Of a DNA stretch of 8,323 nucleotides, positions 1-6,198 are shown in pieces. Made by a program: the position numbers and the translations under genes. Source of the stretch: Trueperaceae bacterium (GTDB lineage: Bacteria; Deinococcota; Deinococci; Deinococcales; Trueperaceae); the NCBI GenBank assembly GCA_007130445.1, contig SLSM01000102.1:1-8323 (forward strand). The letters run 5' to 3'. How positions within the stretch are numbered: the first letter of the stretch is position 1; the number at the start of each line of letters is the position of its first letter. The notes beneath the pieces are model-generated. The model ran no database searches. It was not told the origin of the DNA and was given only the letters and a program-made list of their open reading frames with translations.

Positions 1-120
1 GAGGGCGATCTTGACGATCCCCACCTCCTCGGCGGTGCTCTGCAGGGCGTCGAGGAAGGCCTCACCAGAGGTGCGGCCTTCCCACCAGAAGTTGTGGACG
101 TGGGCGTCGAAGATGCGCAT
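1..120 (-). CDS. Amidohydrolase family protein, N-terminal 40 residues only (runs off left edge)
   Basis: The reading frame starts at an ATG (118-120) and stays open to the window edge, giving 40 residues that begin MRIFDAHVHNFWWEG. Asp-Ala-His-Val-His at residues 5-9 is the N-terminal metal-binding HxH motif on the first strand of the TIM barrel in amidohydrolase-related hydrolases and decarboxylases (PF04909-like). The rest of the visible part (LDALQSTAEEVGIVKIAL) fits the first helix and second strand of that fold. The start lies 2 nt after the stop of the sugar-binding protein gene, with no good Shine-Dalgarno, so translation is probably coupled to that gene. The context suggests a role in breaking down the imported sugar or sugar acid, but the substrate cannot be read from 40 residues. 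It is too short to appear in a normal ORF list. Family confidence is good; exact activity is unknown. Confidence 0.72.
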   Translation of the reverse strand, partial: MRIFDAHVHNFWWEGRTSGEAFLDALQSTAEEVGIVKIAL

Positions 121-122
121 GT

Positions 123-1379
123 TCAGCGCGACGCCAGGAAGCGACGGACCTCGTCACCCATGCGGGCCAGCGCGTCGGCTGCGGACATCTCGCCGGTGTA
201 GATCAGGGCGAGATGCGGCACCACGATGGTGCTCTCGATCTCGCGCCAGTCCGGGAAGTTGGGGGCCAGCTGGCCGTTGCCGGTCTCCTCGATGAACACG
301 TGGCAGCTCACGGTCTCGGGGCAGGCCGAGACGAAGGCGTTGGCGACGTCGGGGTTGGCGTACGAGGCGGGCACGGCGACGCCGGTGCTGGCAAAGATCG
401 ACTGCCCCTCGGTGCCGGCCAGGAACTGCAGGAACGTCCAGGCCTCTTCGGGGTGCTGGCTGGTCGACGAGATGACGTAACCGGCGCCGCCGAGCGTGTT
501 GGCGCGGATGCCGGTGGGGCCGGCCGGGAGCGGCGCGACGTCCCACGCGAATGCGGCGTCCATGAACGTGGGGATGCGCGCGGCGTTGGTCATCACCATC
601 GCGACGCGGCCGGTGCTGAACAGCTCGGTGGTGCTGCCGAGCTGGGCCATCGCGTCGAAGCTGGGAACGGAGCCGTCCTCGAGGATCATGTCGGCGATGA
701 ACTGGATCGCCTGCACGCCCTCGGGCGAGTCCATCAGGAACTCGGTCGGCGCCAGCGGGTTGTCGAACAGGGCGCCGCCGTTCTGGTAGACCCATTGCGG
801 GTAGCGGTTCTTCTCGAGCGCGAGACCGTACTGCGTGGCGCGACCGCGCTCGTCGCGGACCGTGAGCGCCTGGGCGGCGGCGCGGATGTCGTCCCAACGC
901 CACTCCGCGCTCGGGTACGCCATACCGGCGGCGTCGAAGAGGTCCTTGTTGAAGTAGAGGACGTTGGTGTCGTTGTCGCGCGCGAAGCCGAACGACTGGC
1001 CGTCGTAGCTGAAGACCGTCAGCAAACCCTCGAGGTACGTGCTCGTGTCGAAGCCGTCACGCTCGACCCACTCGTCGAGCGGGGCGAGCACGCCGCGCGA
1101 AGCGTAGGAGGGGATGTTGTTCAGGAACATCACGTCGGGCGCGGTCCCGCCGGCCATCTGGGTCTGGATGCGGTCGAAGTAGCTCCCCCAGGGTGCGTGC
1201 TGGACGTCGATGCGGATGTCGTCCTGGGCCGCGTGGAAGGCCTCGATGACCTCATAGTTCGGCGGCAGTTCACCGGGATCGCCCCAGAACGACCAGACGA
1301 TCGTGGTCTGGGCGTGCGCGAAGGCGAGGGCCGCGGCGAGAGCGGCGGCGAGTGCGATGCGGGTCAAACGTTCGGTCAT
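123..1379 (-). CDS. ABC transporter extracellular sugar-binding protein (family 1, MalE-like)
   Basis: A 418-residue protein that should capture a sugar or oligosaccharide in the periplasm and deliver it to an ABC importer. Residues 1-23 form a Sec signal peptide: a basic start (MTERLTR), an alanine/leucine-rich core, and an Ala-His-Ala signal peptidase I site before QTTIVWSFWG. There is no lipobox cysteine, so it is probably free in the periplasm. The mature part has the family 1 features: TIVWSFW strand, GTAPDVMFLNN, a later LYFNKDLFDAAG segment, and a C-terminal EEAWTFLQFLAG. Two cysteines near the C-terminus (SACPETVSC) could form a disulfide. Length is normal for the family. The start is well supported by GGAGGAA two bases before the ATG (GGAGG core at 1384-1388). 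It overlaps the upstream regulator by 4 nt (ATGA). Permease and ATPase genes are absent from the window and may lie past the left edge. Substrate unknown. Confidence 0.93.
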   Translation of the reverse strand: MTERLTRIALAAALAAALAFAHAQTTIVWSFWGDPGELPPNYEVIEAFHAAQDDIRIDVQHAPWGSYFDRIQTQMAGGTAPDVMFLNNIPSYASRGVLAPLDEWVERDGFDTSTYLEGLLTVFSYDGQSFGFARDNDTNVLYFNKDLFDAAGMAYPSAEWRWDDIRAAAQALTVRDERGRATQYGLALEKNRYPQWVYQNGGALFDNPLAPTEFLMDSPEGVQAIQFIADMILEDGSVPSFDAMAQLGSTTELFSTGRVAMVMTNAARIPTFMDAAFAWDVAPLPAGPTGIRANTLGGAGYVISSTSQHPEEAWTFLQFLAGTEGQSIFASTGVAVPASYANPDVANAFVSACPETVSCHVFIEETGNGQLAPNFPDWREIESTIVVPHLALIYTGEMSAADALARMGDEVRRFLASR

Positions 1380-2563
1380 GGTTCCTCCAAGGGAGTGGCG
1401 TGCGTGGTGGCGAGGGGGGTGACGGGTAGGGGGTGATGGTGGCGTGGGTTCGAGCGTTGCGGACCTCCTTCCATCCAGCGCCTCACGTCGCGTGCCGGTT
1501 CGAGCGCGGTCGCCACGGCGCCGGTCAGACCGGCGTCGTCACCGAGTTGGGCGACACGGACGTCGATGTCGAATCCTGCGAGGCGCGCCACGTCGGCGCG
1601 GATGCGGTCGATGAAGGGTGCACAGCGCAGTCCGATGCCGCCACCGAGGACGATGCGGCGCGGGTCGAGCAGGGTCACCACCGCGACCAGCGCCCAGGCG
1701 AGGTCGGCCCGGAAGCGTTCGATCGCGCTCCTGCCGGGGTCGAGCCCCGCGTCGGCCTGCCGGAACGCGGTCTCCGGGTCGCCATCACCACCCACGGCGA
1801 GCGAGTGGGCACGGACCCCGCGGCCCGAGAGCGCGTCTTCGAGGACGGAGCCGCTCCCGGGCGGGTACGGCAGGAGGCCGAGCTCGCCGGCCCGCCCACC
1901 GACGCCGTGGTGCACGACGCCGGCGACGACCACACCGAGGCCGAGGCCGGTGCCGATGCTGACGTAGACGAGGTCGTCGACGCCGCGACCGGCGCCGTGC
2001 TCCAACTCGCCACGCGTGGCGGCGTTGACGTCGTTGAGCACGTTGACTGGGCGTCCGAGCGCAGCGTCGAGGCGGTCGAGGAAGCCGTCGGCCTCGAGGG
2101 CCGGGAGGTTGGGCGCGATGGCGACCCGCCGCCGCGCAGCGTCGACGACGCCGGGCGTCCCGATCGCGACCTCGAGGACGGGTGCCCCACCGGCGCGGGC
2201 GTCGACGAGGCGCTCGACGACGCCGGCGAGCTGTGCGAGCAGCGCGTCGGCCGAGCCCGCCGCGGTGGCCGCTCGGTGGCTCGCGACGACGGTGCCGTCG
2301 AGGTCGGCCAGGACGGCCCGGGTGGTGGTGCCGCCGACGTCCATCCCGACCACGTAGCCCGCGGAAGGGTTGAAGGCGACGAGCCGACCCGGCCGGCCGG
2401 TGCCGCTCGCGCCGTGACCCCGCTCTTCGACCAGGCCCAAGCCGAGCAGCGTCTCCACGTCGGACGCGACCGTCGGCTTGCTGACGCTGCAGCGCCGGGC
2501 GATCTCGGCGCGCGACATCGGCCCTTCGACTCTCAACAGGTTGAGTACGTCCTGCTCACGCAC
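1376..2563 (-). CDS. ROK-family transcriptional regulator (zinc-motif-less)
   Basis: A 395-residue sugar-responsive repressor of the NagC/XylR type. Residues 1-50 are a winged helix-turn-helix (MSRAEIARRCSVSKPTVASDVETLL). From residue 70 runs the sugar-kinase-like ROK domain, with the phosphate-binding VVGMDVGGTTTRAVLADLDG, an NDVNAA segment holding Asp178 at the place of the kinase catalytic base, and VSIGTGLGLG at 201-210. The usual ROK zinc site is missing. The GE(I/L)GH histidine is Leu230 (GELGLLPY), and the CxCGxxGC cysteines that normally follow are absent. The last 40 or so residues after ATALEPA are Pro/His/Thr-rich, run through the next gene's ribosome binding site, and look like a non-conserved tail. 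The GTG start (2561-2563) is preceded by GAGGGAG at good spacing. As first gene of the operon it probably represses itself and the transporter, relieved by a sugar ligand that cannot be named here. Confidence 0.92.
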   Translation of the reverse strand: MREQDVLNLLRVEGPMSRAEIARRCSVSKPTVASDVETLLGLGLVEERGHGASGTGRPGRLVAFNPSAGYVVGMDVGGTTTRAVLADLDGTVVASHRAATAAGSADALLAQLAGVVERLVDARAGGAPVLEVAIGTPGVVDAARRRVAIAPNLPALEADGFLDRLDAALGRPVNVLNDVNAATRGELEHGAGRGVDDLVYVSIGTGLGLGVVVAGVVHHGVGGRAGELGLLPYPPGSGSVLEDALSGRGVRAHSLAVGGDGDPETAFRQADAGLDPGRSAIERFRADLAWALVAVVTLLDPRRIVLGGGIGLRCAPFIDRIRADVARLAGFDIDVRVAQLGDDAGLTGAVATALEPARDVRRWMEGGPQRSNPRHHHPLPVTPLATTHATPLEEP

Positions 2564-2582
2564 GGTGCTCCCTCGGCGAGAC

Positions 2583-2603
2583 TTCGTAAGCGCGTCTTAC
2601 TAA
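2583..2603. promoter_or_regulatory. Candidate ROK operator (imperfect palindrome)
   Basis: The arms TTCGTAAG and CTTACTAA flank a 5-nt CGCGT centre and match at 7 of 8 positions as an inverted repeat. The site ends 20 nt upstream of the GTG of the ROK regulator and just downstream of its likely promoter. That is where an autorepressing ROK protein would be expected to bind. It also stands out as AT-rich in a GC-rich setting. Binding by this ROK protein is inferred. Confidence 0.6.
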
Positions 2604-2614
2604 TGTATGCCTCC

Positions 2615-2644
2615 AGTGTACTCGACCGATGGGCGCCGGGACAA
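2615..2644 (-). promoter_or_regulatory. Probable promoter of the ROK/sugar-uptake operon
   Basis: Read on the minus strand, TTGTCC (2639-2644) and TACACT (2615-2620) are separated by 18 nt, each matching the sigma-70 hexamers at 4 of 6 positions. A start site about 7 nt further on would place the palindrome at 2583-2603 in the early transcript, a usual repressor position. An alternative -10 (TACATT) lies a few bases downstream. The hexamers are only moderate matches. Confidence 0.4.
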
Positions 2645-2885
2645 GCGGTGCGCGCCAACCCGCCCCGAGCTGCGCCGCGCGGACGTCCGGGAACCCGCTC
2701 CCCATGCTGCCGACAGCGCCTGCCCGAGCGGCCGGCTCGATGTTCGACCACGGCGTGGTCGAGAGTCGCCCACGTCATGGGCTCCCGATCTCGACCGGCT
2801 GCGGCGTCGAGCTGCGCTGGGTCTCGGTCACCCGACGGGACTGGGCGCATCGAGGCTCCTTCCGGTACGCAGTTGGTTCCGACGT
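2645..2885. other. Divergent intergenic region, mostly featureless
   Basis: About 390 bases separate the regulator's start from the isoprenoid operon's start. Apart from the two promoters and two palindromes listed separately, I see no RNA gene, no riboswitch-like pairing I can defend, and no convincing protein. Open frames cross it on both strands, but their Arg/Gly/Ala/Pro-rich translations look like GC-driven shadow reading. The best of them (minus strand, ATG at 2850, ending at 2533) has an AGGAG ahead of it but no recognisable protein character. Confidence 0.5.
2744..2762. promoter_or_regulatory. Perfect 19-bp palindrome, possible operator
   Basis: TCGACCACG and CGTGGTCGA are exact inverted arms around a single central G. 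The site lies about 125 bp upstream of the -10/-35 region of the isoprenoid operon and about 100 bp upstream of the regulator's promoter. Its symmetry and intergenic position suggest a binding site for a dimeric regulator. No regulator for it is identifiable in the window, and GC-rich DNA produces some palindromes by chance. Confidence 0.35.
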
Positions 2886-2914
2886 TTGCGAGGCGCTGTC
2901 GCACCGTGCATAAT
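2886..2914 (+). promoter_or_regulatory. Promoter of the isoprenoid operon
   Basis: TTGCGA (2886-2891) and CATAAT (2909-2914) are separated by exactly 17 nt, matching the sigma-70 consensus at 4 and 5 of 6 positions. It is the best promoter in the window and points at the five-gene operon. The expected start site, about 6-7 nt after the -10, falls at 2920-2921, right at an in-frame GTG (2920). Translation could therefore be leaderless from 2920 or begin at the GTG at 2956 after a 35-nt leader. Confidence 0.62.
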
Positions 2915-2935
2915 CGGCCGTGCCGGCAACGGCTC

Positions 2936-2943
2936 GAGGAGGG
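2936..2943 (+). promoter_or_regulatory. Ribosome binding site of the isoprenyl synthase
   Basis: GAGGAGGG is a strong anti-Shine-Dalgarno match. It lies 12 nt before the GTG at 2956 and 9 nt before an in-frame CTG at 2953. It argues against the upstream GTG at 2920 being the only start, although the spacing to 2956 is longer than usual. Confidence 0.5.
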
Positions 2944-2955
2944 CGGTCGAGCCTG

Positions 2956-4014
2956 GTGACCTACGATGCATCGCTCGTCAACCGAATCCTGAACGATGCT
3001 CGCGCCGAGGTGCTGAGCGAACTCGAGCGCCTGTTCGCGTCCCATCGCCAGACTGGCTACGGGCCGCTGTACGACCTCCTCGCCGAGTACCCGTTCCGCG
3101 AGGGCAAGGGGTTGCGGCCCGCCATCTGTTTCGCGGCGTGCCGGGCCGCCGGCGGCCGTACCGAGCAAGCCCGCCTGTCGGCGACGGCGCTGGAGCTCTT
3201 CCACAACGCCTTCTTGCTGCACGACGACGTCGAGGACGGCTCCGAGTACCGACGCGGCGAGGCGACGATGCTGCGCGCGCGTGGCGCTCCGATCGCCATC
3301 AACGTTGGTGACGCCACCAACGTGCTCGCGATGGGGCCGCTGCTCCAGAACGCCGAGGCCATCGGCGTGCGCAAGGCCCTGCTGATCTTCCGAGAAGTGG
3401 AACGCATGGCCCGCGAGTCGGTCGAGGGCCAAGCCATCGAACTCGGCTGGATCGCCGAGCAGCGCTTCGACCTCGACGAGAGCGACTACGTCACCATGGC
3501 CTACAAGAAGACGTGTTGGTACACGGTGATCGCTCCGCTGCGCATCGGGGTCATCTGTGGCAGTCCGCCCGGTCCGGAGGCGCCGCTGACCGACGAACTC
3601 GTCGGCCTGATCCAGCTCGGCTTCCTGGCCGGCATAGCGTTCCAGATCCACGACGACCTGCTCAACCTCGAAGCCGAAGAGGGCGTGTACGGCAAGGAGA
3701 CGGCGGGCGACTTGTGGGAGGGGAAGCGCACCGTCATGCTCCTCCACTTCCTGCGCCATGCCGGGCCGCGCCAGCACACGCGAGCGCTCCGGCTGCTGCG
3801 CACGCCCAGGTCGGCCAAGTCCGCAGATGAGGTGACGTGGCTCCTGCGCGCGATGCGGCGCGCGGGCTCGATCCGTCACGGGCGCGACGTCGCGCTCGAG
3901 TACACCGAGCGTGCGCTAGCCACCGAAGAGCGTGTGCTAGCGTTCCTGGATCGAAGTGACGATCGCCGTTTCCTGACCGAGATGCTTCGATACGTGATCG
4001 AGCGTGTGAAGTGA
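2956..4014 (+). CDS. Trans-isoprenyl diphosphate synthase (FPP/GGPP synthase-like)
   Basis: A 352-residue polyprenyl synthetase that should condense isopentenyl diphosphate with an allylic diphosphate in the cytoplasm, giving a C15-C25 class prenyl diphosphate. The IPP-contacting GKGLRP is at residues 50-55. The first aspartate-rich motif, HDDVED, spans residues 89-94 (DDxxD, no two-residue insertion) and is followed by the expected GSEYRRGE. Lys184/Lys185-Thr are present. The second motif reads FQIHDDLLN, with Asp233, Asp234 and Asn237 where most members have a third Asp, followed by YGKETAGDLWEGKRT. Phe at -4 and Ala at -5 before the first motif suggest a short-to-medium product, but chain length cannot be fixed by eye. 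I chose GTG 2956 because MTYDASLVNRIL matches where the family begins and a GGAGGG precedes it. A GTG at 2920 would add 12 residues and is possible as a leaderless start. It is the first gene of a tightly coupled five-gene operon. Confidence 0.9.
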   Translation: MTYDASLVNRILNDARAEVLSELERLFASHRQTGYGPLYDLLAEYPFREGKGLRPAICFAACRAAGGRTEQARLSATALELFHNAFLLHDDVEDGSEYRRGEATMLRARGAPIAINVGDATNVLAMGPLLQNAEAIGVRKALLIFREVERMARESVEGQAIELGWIAEQRFDLDESDYVTMAYKKTCWYTVIAPLRIGVICGSPPGPEAPLTDELVGLIQLGFLAGIAFQIHDDLLNLEAEEGVYGKETAGDLWEGKRTVMLLHFLRHAGPRQHTRALRLLRTPRSAKSADEVTWLLRAMRRAGSIRHGRDVALEYTERALATEERVLAFLDRSDDRRFLTEMLRYVIERVK

Positions 4015-4020
4015 GGAGGA
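4014..4020 (+). promoter_or_regulatory. Ribosome binding site deciding the second gene's start
   Basis: AGGAGGA begins on the last base of the preceding stop codon and ends 5 nt before ATG 4026. It selects this ATG over an in-frame GTG at 4011 that overlaps the stop of the synthase gene. Confidence 0.7.
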
Positions 4021-4025
4021 CCGCC

Positions 4026-4613
4026 ATGAACGTGACGAACGACCCCAGCGAACAGATGCCGGATGGGCCCGCACGAGACCTGATGCGGCTTCAAGTCGAC
4101 TTTCACGCTCGCTTGGCCGAGGAGACCACGCGCTACCTGCGACGCCTGCAAGCGATGCTCTCGCCTGCAGCACCCGGCACCGTGGTCCGCTCGGACGGCG
4201 CCGAGTGCCTCGGCGCAGCTGGCCGACCAGGGGACACCGTCACGCTTCGCGTCGACGTGGAGAACCGACAGGCATCGCATTGCATGGTCACGCCGATGCT
4301 GTCCGTCCTCGCTGACGACGGCGGCACCACGTGGTTCCCGGACGCCGACCTCGTCCCGGCGTCGGCACTCCTCGCTCCGAACGAGAAGCGCGTGCTCGAG
4401 GTGCACCTGCCGCTCCCGGAGGACGTGCCACCGGGGTCGTTCCGCGGCGTGCTCATCCTGCTCGGCTTCCGCGCGAGCGGCATCCCCGTCCTCATCGACG
4501 TGACCCCCGATGGTCGCAAGAAGCCGCGCGCGACGCCCGCCGACGAGCCACAGGGTGCTCCGACCAAGGCCTCTCGTAAGGACGGTTCCGGCAAGTCCGA
4601 CGACCCGGCCTGA
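4026..4613 (+). CDS. Unrecognised operon protein: helical N-terminus, beta-sandwich-like core, charged tail
   Basis: A 195-residue protein I cannot assign to a family. Residues 15-46 (from PARDLMRLQVDFHARLAEE) form a likely amphipathic helix or coiled coil. Residues 68-160 alternate short hydrophobic strands in an Ig or beta-sandwich pattern: DTVTLRVDVENRQ, MLSVLADDG, a LAPNEKRVLEVHLPLPEDVPPG turn region, then SFRGVLILLGF and GIPVLIDVT. This resembles domains where a conserved Pro-Gly turn precedes the last strands. The last 35 residues are Lys/Asp/Ala/Pro-rich and probably disordered. There is no signal peptide or membrane segment, so it is probably cytoplasmic. It starts 11 nt after the synthase stop, and its own stop overlaps the next ATG by one base (TGATG). 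The context suggests a structural, scaffold or accessory role in isoprenoid metabolism. That is inference from neighbours only. Confidence 0.82.
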   Translation: MNVTNDPSEQMPDGPARDLMRLQVDFHARLAEETTRYLRRLQAMLSPAAPGTVVRSDGAECLGAAGRPGDTVTLRVDVENRQASHCMVTPMLSVLADDGGTTWFPDADLVPASALLAPNEKRVLEVHLPLPEDVPPGSFRGVLILLGFRASGIPVLIDVTPDGRKKPRATPADEPQGAPTKASRKDGSGKSDDPA

Positions 4614-5200
4614 TGCCTCCCGATCCAGTGCGGTTGCGCCTCGTCGACGACGCCGGGGTCGGCGATCGCACGACGGTCTCGCTGTTGGCATCGCTGGTGG
4701 CGCGCTTGACCGCGCTGCGCACGGTCACGGGTGCCGAGGCGGTGGGCTCGATGATGGCCGGATTGGCGCAACTCGGACGTGAGGTGGCGCGAACGGCCGA
4801 CGGAGCGCGCATGCGCGACGCCATCGAGAAGACCGTCGCCGCCCACGGCGAGGCGATCTGGACCGCGCTCTCGCTCGATCACCTCGCCGACACGCTGCCC
4901 ACGCCGATCCTCGATCACCTCCGCAACGACATCGCGCTGCTCACCGCAGACGACCTGGAAGAGATCTTGGACCGACCCTTGCCGGCAGCGTCGCCGGGAG
5001 GCGGCGCCCCCGAAGCGCTGGAACACGGCGATGGGGATCAGGTGTTCCGGATGTTCTGCGATTACCTCGTCGGCGTGTGGGCGTTGAGCTTCGAGGTGCA
5101 CCGGGCGGTCGAGGTGCTGGTTGCCGATTCGCTGATGCCCGCCGGTACGGTGCGTCCCGGAGCGACCGCGACAGGCGACGGCGGCCCCGTGCTCCGATGA
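4613..5200 (+). CDS. Unrecognised helical operon protein
   Basis: A 195-residue protein of unknown family. The first 10 residues could be a strand (PVRLRLVDD). The rest is mostly helical, with helices around 20-38, 41-62, 65-92, 97-121 and 143-172, split by a Pro/Gly/Ala linker near 122-140. The C-terminal helix, FRMFCDYLVGVWALSFEVHRAVEVLVADSL when read in segments, is rich in aromatic and hydrophobic residues and could bind a lipid or a partner. It is not hydrophobic enough for a confident membrane span. A DDLEE at 113-117 recalls a terpene-synthase aspartate motif, but no NSE/DTE motif follows and the protein is far too short, so I do not call it a cyclase. It overlaps the previous gene by 1 nt and the next by 4 nt (ATGA), so translation is coupled. 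The role is inferred only from the operon. Confidence 0.8.
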   Translation: MPPDPVRLRLVDDAGVGDRTTVSLLASLVARLTALRTVTGAEAVGSMMAGLAQLGREVARTADGARMRDAIEKTVAAHGEAIWTALSLDHLADTLPTPILDHLRNDIALLTADDLEEILDRPLPAASPGGGAPEALEHGDGDQVFRMFCDYLVGVWALSFEVHRAVEVLVADSLMPAGTVRPGATATGDGGPVLR

Positions 5201-6198
5201 TCGCGTACGACCCGCTGCGCCCCCCGAGCGTGTTCGATCCCAGCGCCGCCGCCTACAAGGAGTGGCTCCACCTCAACCTGTTCGACCACGGCAACGCCGT
5301 CGTCGGGGTCGTCAACGTGTCGCTCCACGGGGATCCGCGCAGCCCGCAAGCCCTGAGCGTGCTGGCCGTGTTGATCCACCGCACGGGTCACGGGTGGGTT
5401 GGCGGAGCCGAGGTCCATGGGCCCGACGAGACGCGCATGGGCACATCGATGATCACCGTTCCCGACGGCGCGTTCGCCGTCGACCATGCGGCCGGTGCCG
5501 TCTTCGCGGATGCTCGCCTCACCGACCTGGGTGTGTCCGTACGGCTCGAGGCGCGAGCCGTGGGGCCGAGCCGCGCCATCGAGCGCCCGGTCCCCATCGG
5601 AGGCGGCTGGCTCTCGTGGTACGTCGTTCCCAGGCTGACAGTCACCGGCCACGTGCAGGTCGGCGACGAGCGGCACGCACTCGCGAATGCGACCGCCTAT
5701 CACGACCACAACTGGGGCCGCTGGCACTGGGGCGACGACGTCGCATGGGACTGGGCCACGTTCCACGCGACCCAGGACGACCTCACCGTCGTGTTCGCGC
5801 GCTCGTGCGACCGGGCGCGCACCCGGCTCGGTCGGGCGTGGCTGTTGGTGCGATCGCCCGAAGGGGAGCGTCGCTTCCCGGCCTCCTCCGTCGAGGTCGA
5901 GAGCGACGCGTGGGTGGCTGGCCGCGCGCACCGCATCCCTGGCGCGATGGCGGCGCTCCACCAAGACCGGTCGCGGCCGCTCATGCCCACACGGTTCCGG
6001 CTCGCCGCACGACATGCCGGCGATCGTGTGGAGCTCGAGTTCGCAGCCGAGTCCGTCGGTCAGATCATCAACGCCGACCCGGTGAAGCGTGGGTACGGCT
6101 TCATCCACGAACTCGCCGGGCGGTTCACGGCCCGCGGCGTCCTCTCCGACCGTGCCTTCGAGGTCGACGGGCTCGGGATCGTCGAACGTGTCGACTGA
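5197..6198 (+). CDS. CrtC/AttH-type lipocalin-like protein, putative isoprenoid hydratase or cyclase
   Basis: A 333-residue protein resembling the double lipocalin-like fold of CrtC (carotenoid 1,2-hydratase), AttH and related proteins. Signature features are ATAYHDHNWGRWHWGD at residues 165-180, matching the family's YxDHNWG motif, the preceding WLSWYVVPRLTVTG strand, and a DDVAWDWATFH segment after it. The N-terminal half has alternating beta strands (WLHLNLFDHGNAVVGVVNVSL). The C-terminal half ends with GYGFIHELAG. CrtC hydrates a terminal isoprenoid double bond, and fungal lipocalin-fold relatives (CghA/Fsa2 class) act as pericyclases. Either chemistry on a prenyl-derived lipid would suit this operon, but the substrate is not readable. 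I chose ATG 5197, which forms an ATGA overlap with the preceding stop, over an ORF extension to 5077 that would lie inside the previous gene. No signal peptide. It overlaps the next gene by 11 nt. Confidence 0.8.
   Translation: MIAYDPLRPPSVFDPSAAAYKEWLHLNLFDHGNAVVGVVNVSLHGDPRSPQALSVLAVLIHRTGHGWVGGAEVHGPDETRMGTSMITVPDGAFAVDHAAGAVFADARLTDLGVSVRLEARAVGPSRAIERPVPIGGGWLSWYVVPRLTVTGHVQVGDERHALANATAYHDHNWGRWHWGDDVAWDWATFHATQDDLTVVFARSCDRARTRLGRAWLLVRSPEGERRFPASSVEVESDAWVAGRAHRIPGAMAALHQDRSRPLMPTRFRLAARHAGDRVELEFAAESVGQIINADPVKRGYGFIHELAGRFTARGVLSDRAFEVDGLGIVERVD

Noticed and set aside
213..1436. 407-residue plus-strand ORF opposite the sugar-binding protein
   Set aside because: Gly/Val/Arg/Glu-rich composition with no motif, lying antisense to a gene with signal peptide and family features. 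It is a GC-driven shadow frame.
2533..2850. Possible 105-residue minus-strand gene with AGGAG before ATG 2850
   Set aside because: Good ribosome-binding-like spacing, but the translation is Arg/Gly/Ala-rich with no structure pattern, and it crosses the ROK promoter and operator and overlaps the ROK start.
1433..2959. 508-residue plus-strand ORF opposite the ROK regulator
   Set aside because: It is the longest open frame in the window, but it has no domain pattern and is antisense to a clear ROK protein with its own ribosome binding site.
4949..4963. DDLEE in the helical unknown protein as a terpene-synthase metal motif
   Set aside because: No NSE/DTE motif follows at the expected distance and 195 residues is far short of a terpene synthase, so it was not used for the call.
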